A stretch of DNA of 64,000 bases from Novacetimonas cocois (GTDB lineage: Bacteria; Pseudomonadota; Alphaproteobacteria; Acetobacterales; Acetobacteraceae), in contig NZ_QEXL01000011.1 of the NCBI RefSeq assembly GCF_003311635.1, forward strand, positions 19,973-83,972, read 5' to 3'. Positions 61,577-64,000 of the stretch are shown here, in pieces. The position numbers and the translations under genes were made by a program. Under the pieces are notes generated by a model, which saw only the letters and a list, made by a program, of their open reading frames with translations, had not been told where the DNA came from and did not search any database. The first letter of the stretch is position 1. Each line of letters begins with the position of its first letter.

Positions 61577-61905
61577 ACACCAAATTGCAGTCACGTGGTT
61601 TCCTGACTGCGGCTACATTGTCTGGTTGGAATTTGATCCCTCAGGCGGGGCGGGAACAGGCTGTGCATCGGCCTGCGGTGCTTCTCAGCCCTGCCAGTTA
61701 TAATGCCAAAGCGGGGATGATGCTTTGCTGCCACATGACCACTAAAATCACAGGCTATTCGTTTGAAGTGGCCGTGGTCGTAAAACCTGCCAGTGTGGTC
61801 CTCTCTGATCAGGTGAGAAGTCTGGATTGGCGGGTGCGGAACGCCAAGCTCAAAGGAAAGGTTTCGGCAACGGAACTTGAGGCAGTTCGTCAGCTTACTG
61901 GTTAG
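61573..61905 (+). pseudogene. mazF/PemK-like endoribonuclease toxin with compensated double frameshift
   Basis: The continuous frame gives a 110-residue protein whose part from QAGREQAVHRPAVLLSPASY onward is classic MazF (MTTKITGYSFEV, VVLSDQVRSLDWRVRNAKLK, ELEAVRQL). Residues 9-23 are not MazF-like, but the same DNA in the next frame reads WFPDCGYIVWLEFDP, the expected N-terminal strand. A one-base loss near 61596 and a one-base gain near 61641 (a T after GATCCC) explain this. The altered part includes core and active-site-proximal residues, so the toxin is probably inactive. Confidence 0.75.
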
Positions 61906-62579
61906 TTGAGGAAAGCAGGGAATCCCGAACATTTCGATGTAGTCAGGCATGTCCTGTCGGGCTTCCTGGCGTGTGTTGTTGGTTTCGACGCCGGATGCGC
62001 GTGGTCGATGAGCGATCGATCATGTTCCACACCGTCATACTGGGCAAGGTTGGCCTCTTCACCAGAAAACGGAGACATGAGATGTGCAGCATTGCTGAAC
62101 AGGGTCACGTTCAATTGCTGCTGCCAGCACATTCTTGACGGCAGGCCGCTGTACGTTTGGGCGGATCATCACGAAGCTTATGCTCCTTCTTGATCTGTGA
62201 TATTTCTTTTTGTTTACTGAGGCAGTTCAGAGGCATCGCGACACGCTTTAGAAGCAAGAAAGATCGATATGTTCCCGATCATATTCCGTTTGTGGCAGCA
62301 AAAAAAAGATTTGCAGTGGAGACGACAGGCGTGTCACTTACGACCCGACAAATCTGAGAGATCCGCGTGAGGGGCTGCTATACTGGTGATGTGTGCAAGT
62401 AATCATCAAAAAATATCGCGGACATATGGTGGATCTAATTGCCCTCAGAAAATTCAGGACGACCACGAAGACTTGCTCGTAGCGGCTGAAAAGGTCAGGA
62501 GAGATATCAGGAAAAAATATTAGGGTAGTAAGGGCAGAAAATAGATAATCGATATAAATACAAAATTTGGATGGTGTAA
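61906..62579. other. Gene-free region grading into AT-rich DNA
   Basis: No supported gene in 674 bases. A minus-strand frame at 61902-62132 (containing SGEEANLAQYDGVEHDRSLI) has protein-like composition but no ribosome binding site and may be a fragment. The composition falls from GC-rich to AT-rich after about 62400, marking the edge of the acquired gene at 62580. Confidence 0.4.
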
Positions 62580-63005
62580 ATGATAGATATAGCGAGCGTC
62601 ATAGGAGAGATTCCACAAAAAATAGATTGTATAAAAAATAAATACTATAATAAATTAGAGGATATAGATGGAAGAATCGATTACGAGTTTTATGATAAGG
62701 GTTTTTGTTTATCTAAGGAAGGGAATGTAAATTATATAAATGCTATTTTCATTTATAGTGATGAATATGGAAATGGATATAAAGGGTATACAGAAGAATT
62801 GCCTCTTGGGATTGATTTCAATATGAGTAGAGATGAAGTTCATATATTATTAGGTAAACCCTCTTTCAGTAGAGAAGAAATTGCAATTCCTGCAATTGGA
62901 ATGGTAAACCCGTTAGATAACTACAATAAAGGTAATATAAAAATATCCATAAACTATGGTAAAAGTAAGAGATATATCGTATATATTGTATTGAGTTTAT
63001 TATAA
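62580..63005 (+). CDS. AT-rich orphan immunity-like protein (DUF6392-like)
   Basis: The 141-residue protein has KGYTEELPLGIDFNMSRDEV, HILLGKPSFSREEIAIPAIG and MVNPLDNYNKGNIKISI, resembling immunity proteins of polymorphic toxin systems (the family I recall as DUF6392). The gene is extremely AT-rich, about one third GC by eye, unlike everything around it, and uses AAA/ATA/TTA codons heavily. This points to recent transfer from a low-GC donor. No toxin is adjacent. It starts at ATG 62580 in an AT-rich promoter-like context. Confidence 0.55.
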   Translation: MIDIASVIGEIPQKIDCIKNKYYNKLEDIDGRIDYEFYDKGFCLSKEGNVNYINAIFIYSDEYGNGYKGYTEELPLGIDFNMSRDEVHILLGKPSFSREEIAIPAIGMVNPLDNYNKGNIKISINYGKSKRYIVYIVLSLL

Positions 63006-63123
63006 ACTTTTTGGTTATTCCAGTATGTTGTAACTCATTCGTCTTTGCAAAACGACGGAGCAAATGATCGCATGGACTGACGTTGCTCGATAGGAGTATC
63101 GCAAGAAAGGAACGCGGTATCCA

Positions 63124-63438
63124 CTAGCTATCACGGACGAGGATCAGGCCTTGACCGTGTCGTTTGCGCTGCTGGTTTCGATCGTCAGATTGAACGGCCC
63201 CTAGCACTACTCTGGCAGCATGTGTTGAGGGGCTGGAGTAAATGGTTTCTACAGTGCGGGCATTGTCTGGTGGGGGGCGCAGGATGTGATCAAGAATGGC
63301 CTGTCGTATCGCTGGCAGACCGGGTTGTGGAGGTGGACCGGTAACTCCTTTTTTCCGGCGACCGCCGTGGGGCGCCGGGACCGGAGAAAGACCTGGGCCA
63401 TCATGGACATCAGTGCGTGTCGGTGTAGGTCTATCCAT
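63124..63438 (-). CDS. Hypothetical proline/arginine-rich protein (104 aa)
   Basis: Not recognised. The ATG at 63438 has a good ribosome binding site (GAGGAGCGATT), which is the main reason to list it. The protein is proline/arginine-rich at the start (TRTDVHDGPGLSPVPAPHGG) with one helical stretch (LPAIRQAILDHILRPPPDN). It could be a genuine small gene or chance coding in GC-rich DNA next to the insertion sequence. Confidence 0.35.
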   Translation of the reverse strand: MDRPTPTRTDVHDGPGLSPVPAPHGGRRKKGVTGPPPQPGLPAIRQAILDHILRPPPDNARTVETIYSSPSTHAARVVLGAVQSDDRNQQRKRHGQGLILVRDS

Positions 63439-63533
63439 AATCGCTCCTCAAGGTGATCGAGGTCCGGTTCCTTCCTGAGTTGCTGTCGCGCCTGTTCGCA
63501 AACCCCACGCACAAAAGTACATAACACCCTCTA

Positions 63534-64000
63534 GCAGCCTGTCGGATTGGGGTACCCTGTGAAGGGGAGAGGTTGTAAGGTGGCGTGATGAGCAGCTTCA
63601 TCCCGTTTGACCGGTCTCAGCCGTATCTTCTGCCTCCTGATCTAAAGTCGTGGCTTCCGGCTGATGATATGGCGCATTTCGTTGTAGCTGCCGTTGAACG
63701 GGTTCCGATGAATGCGTTTTCTATGCCAGTACGCACGGGTGGCAAGGCACAGTATCATCCGCGTCTGATGCTCGCACTTCTGATCGTCAGTTATGCGAAC
63801 GGGATTTTTTCCTCACGCCGGATCGAGCGGGCAACATATCGCGATATCAGCATACGCTTCGTGGCGGCGAACCTGCATCCGGATCATGATACGATTGCTA
63901 CCTTCCACCGGACGAACCGGACAGCCATTGAAGCTGCATTTGCGCAAGTCCTGCTTCTGGCGCGCGAGACGGGTCTGCTGCGTCTGGGTGTAGTATCGAT
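63534..64000 (+). mobile_element. IS1182-family insertion sequence, left part (cut by window)
   Basis: A transposase frame of IS1182 type begins at 63588. The left end is probably near 63534-63556, where AGCAGCCTGTCGGATTGGGG could be the terminal repeat; this cannot be verified because the right end is outside the window. The abrupt change from the neighbouring sequence supports an insertion. Confidence 0.65.
63588..64000 (+). CDS. IS1182-family transposase (3' truncated by window)
   Basis: From ATG 63588 the frame reads MSSFIPFDRSQPYLLPPDLK, SWLPADDMAHFVVAAVERV, then MLALLIVSYANGIFSSRRIE, RATYRDISIRFVAANLHPDH and DTIATFHRTNRTAIEAAFAQ. This is the conserved N-terminal region of IS1182-type DDE transposases. 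It stays open to the window end; the catalytic residues lie beyond it. Confidence in the family is high, completeness is unknown. Confidence 0.88.
   Translation, partial: MSSFIPFDRSQPYLLPPDLKSWLPADDMAHFVVAAVERVPMNAFSMPVRTGGKAQYHPRLMLALLIVSYANGIFSSRRIERATYRDISIRFVAANLHPDHDTIATFHRTNRTAIEAAFAQVLLLARETGLLRLGVVS

Noticed and set aside
61902..62132. Minus-strand 76-codon frame
   Set aside because: Protein-like composition but no start signal or homology, and it overlaps the end of mazF; not listed as a gene.
63249..63527. Minus-strand frame MLCTFVRGVCEQARQQLRK
   Set aside because: It overlaps the 63124-63438 frame, which has the better ribosome binding site; neither has a recognised family.

Overview
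The window looks like one side of a large conjugative plasmid, or possibly an integrative conjugative element, from an alphaproteobacterium. An acetic acid bacterium (Acetobacteraceae, Komagataeibacter/Gluconacetobacter-like) is the best guess. This rests on the GC-rich coding sequence, the MucR/Ros, NepR-like and GcrA-like regulators, an HxlR/alcohol-dehydrogenase pair and the overall gene style; it is inference, not a database match. No replication initiator or parAB locus was recognised, so these probably lie outside the window.

Left part (1-13 kb): establishment and cargo genes. They include an ArdC-like antirestriction protein cut by the window edge, an orphan SMI1/KNR4 immunity protein, SSB preceded by a very long hairpin, a Toprim primase-like protein, a UvrD/Rep helicase, a NERD-domain protein, an HxlR regulator divergent from an alcohol dehydrogenase and cupin pair, and several unrecognised genes. 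GC-rich structured intergenic elements occur at about 2.4, 10.9 and 12.4 kb.

Mobilisation region (13-21.4 kb): a lytic transglycosylase and three minus-strand genes arranged like RP4 traK-traL-traM lie left of a non-coding segment at 15.93-16.32 kb, the best oriT candidate. It carries six helically phased ACCC boxes and three hairpins. To its right are a BRO-N protein, HU, a small accessory protein and a 1072-residue MOB-F relaxase/helicase, then a NepR-like protein.

Toxin/regulator island (21.6-25.5 kb): a MucR regulator, a self-inhibited Fic protein bracketed by inverted repeats, a small inverted-repeat element, decayed copies of mucR and of a toxin/antitoxin-like pair, and an intact copy of that pair (possible ADP-ribosyltransferase plus a 59-residue partner).

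Transfer apparatus (25.5-59 kb): a type IVB (Dot/Icm, IncI-type) secretion system in blocks. Block A (minus strand, 34.7 to 25.5 kb) is dotD-dotC-dotB-icmT-orf-lytic transglycosylase-dotM-orf-dotL-DUF1173. Block B (minus, 47.8 to 38.8 kb) is dotI-dotH-dotG-dotF-dotE-dotP-dotN-dotO, the same order as Legionella icmLKEGCDJB. Block C (plus, 50.0 to 57.4 kb) has a TcpQ-like gene, a traV-position gene, a traW-like gene and dotA/traY. Block D (minus) has a traX-position gene and a DsbC-like protein with a CxxS active site. A lipoprotein gene, an aminotransferase and a hipBA module with a 7-bp frameshifting duplication sit between A and B. A GcrA-like and a double-HTH regulator sit between B and C.

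Right end (59-64 kb): accessory genes and decay. There is a WGR protein, a third MucR, a damaged mazEF pair, a very AT-rich orphan immunity-like gene and the start of an IS1182-family insertion sequence cut by the window edge.
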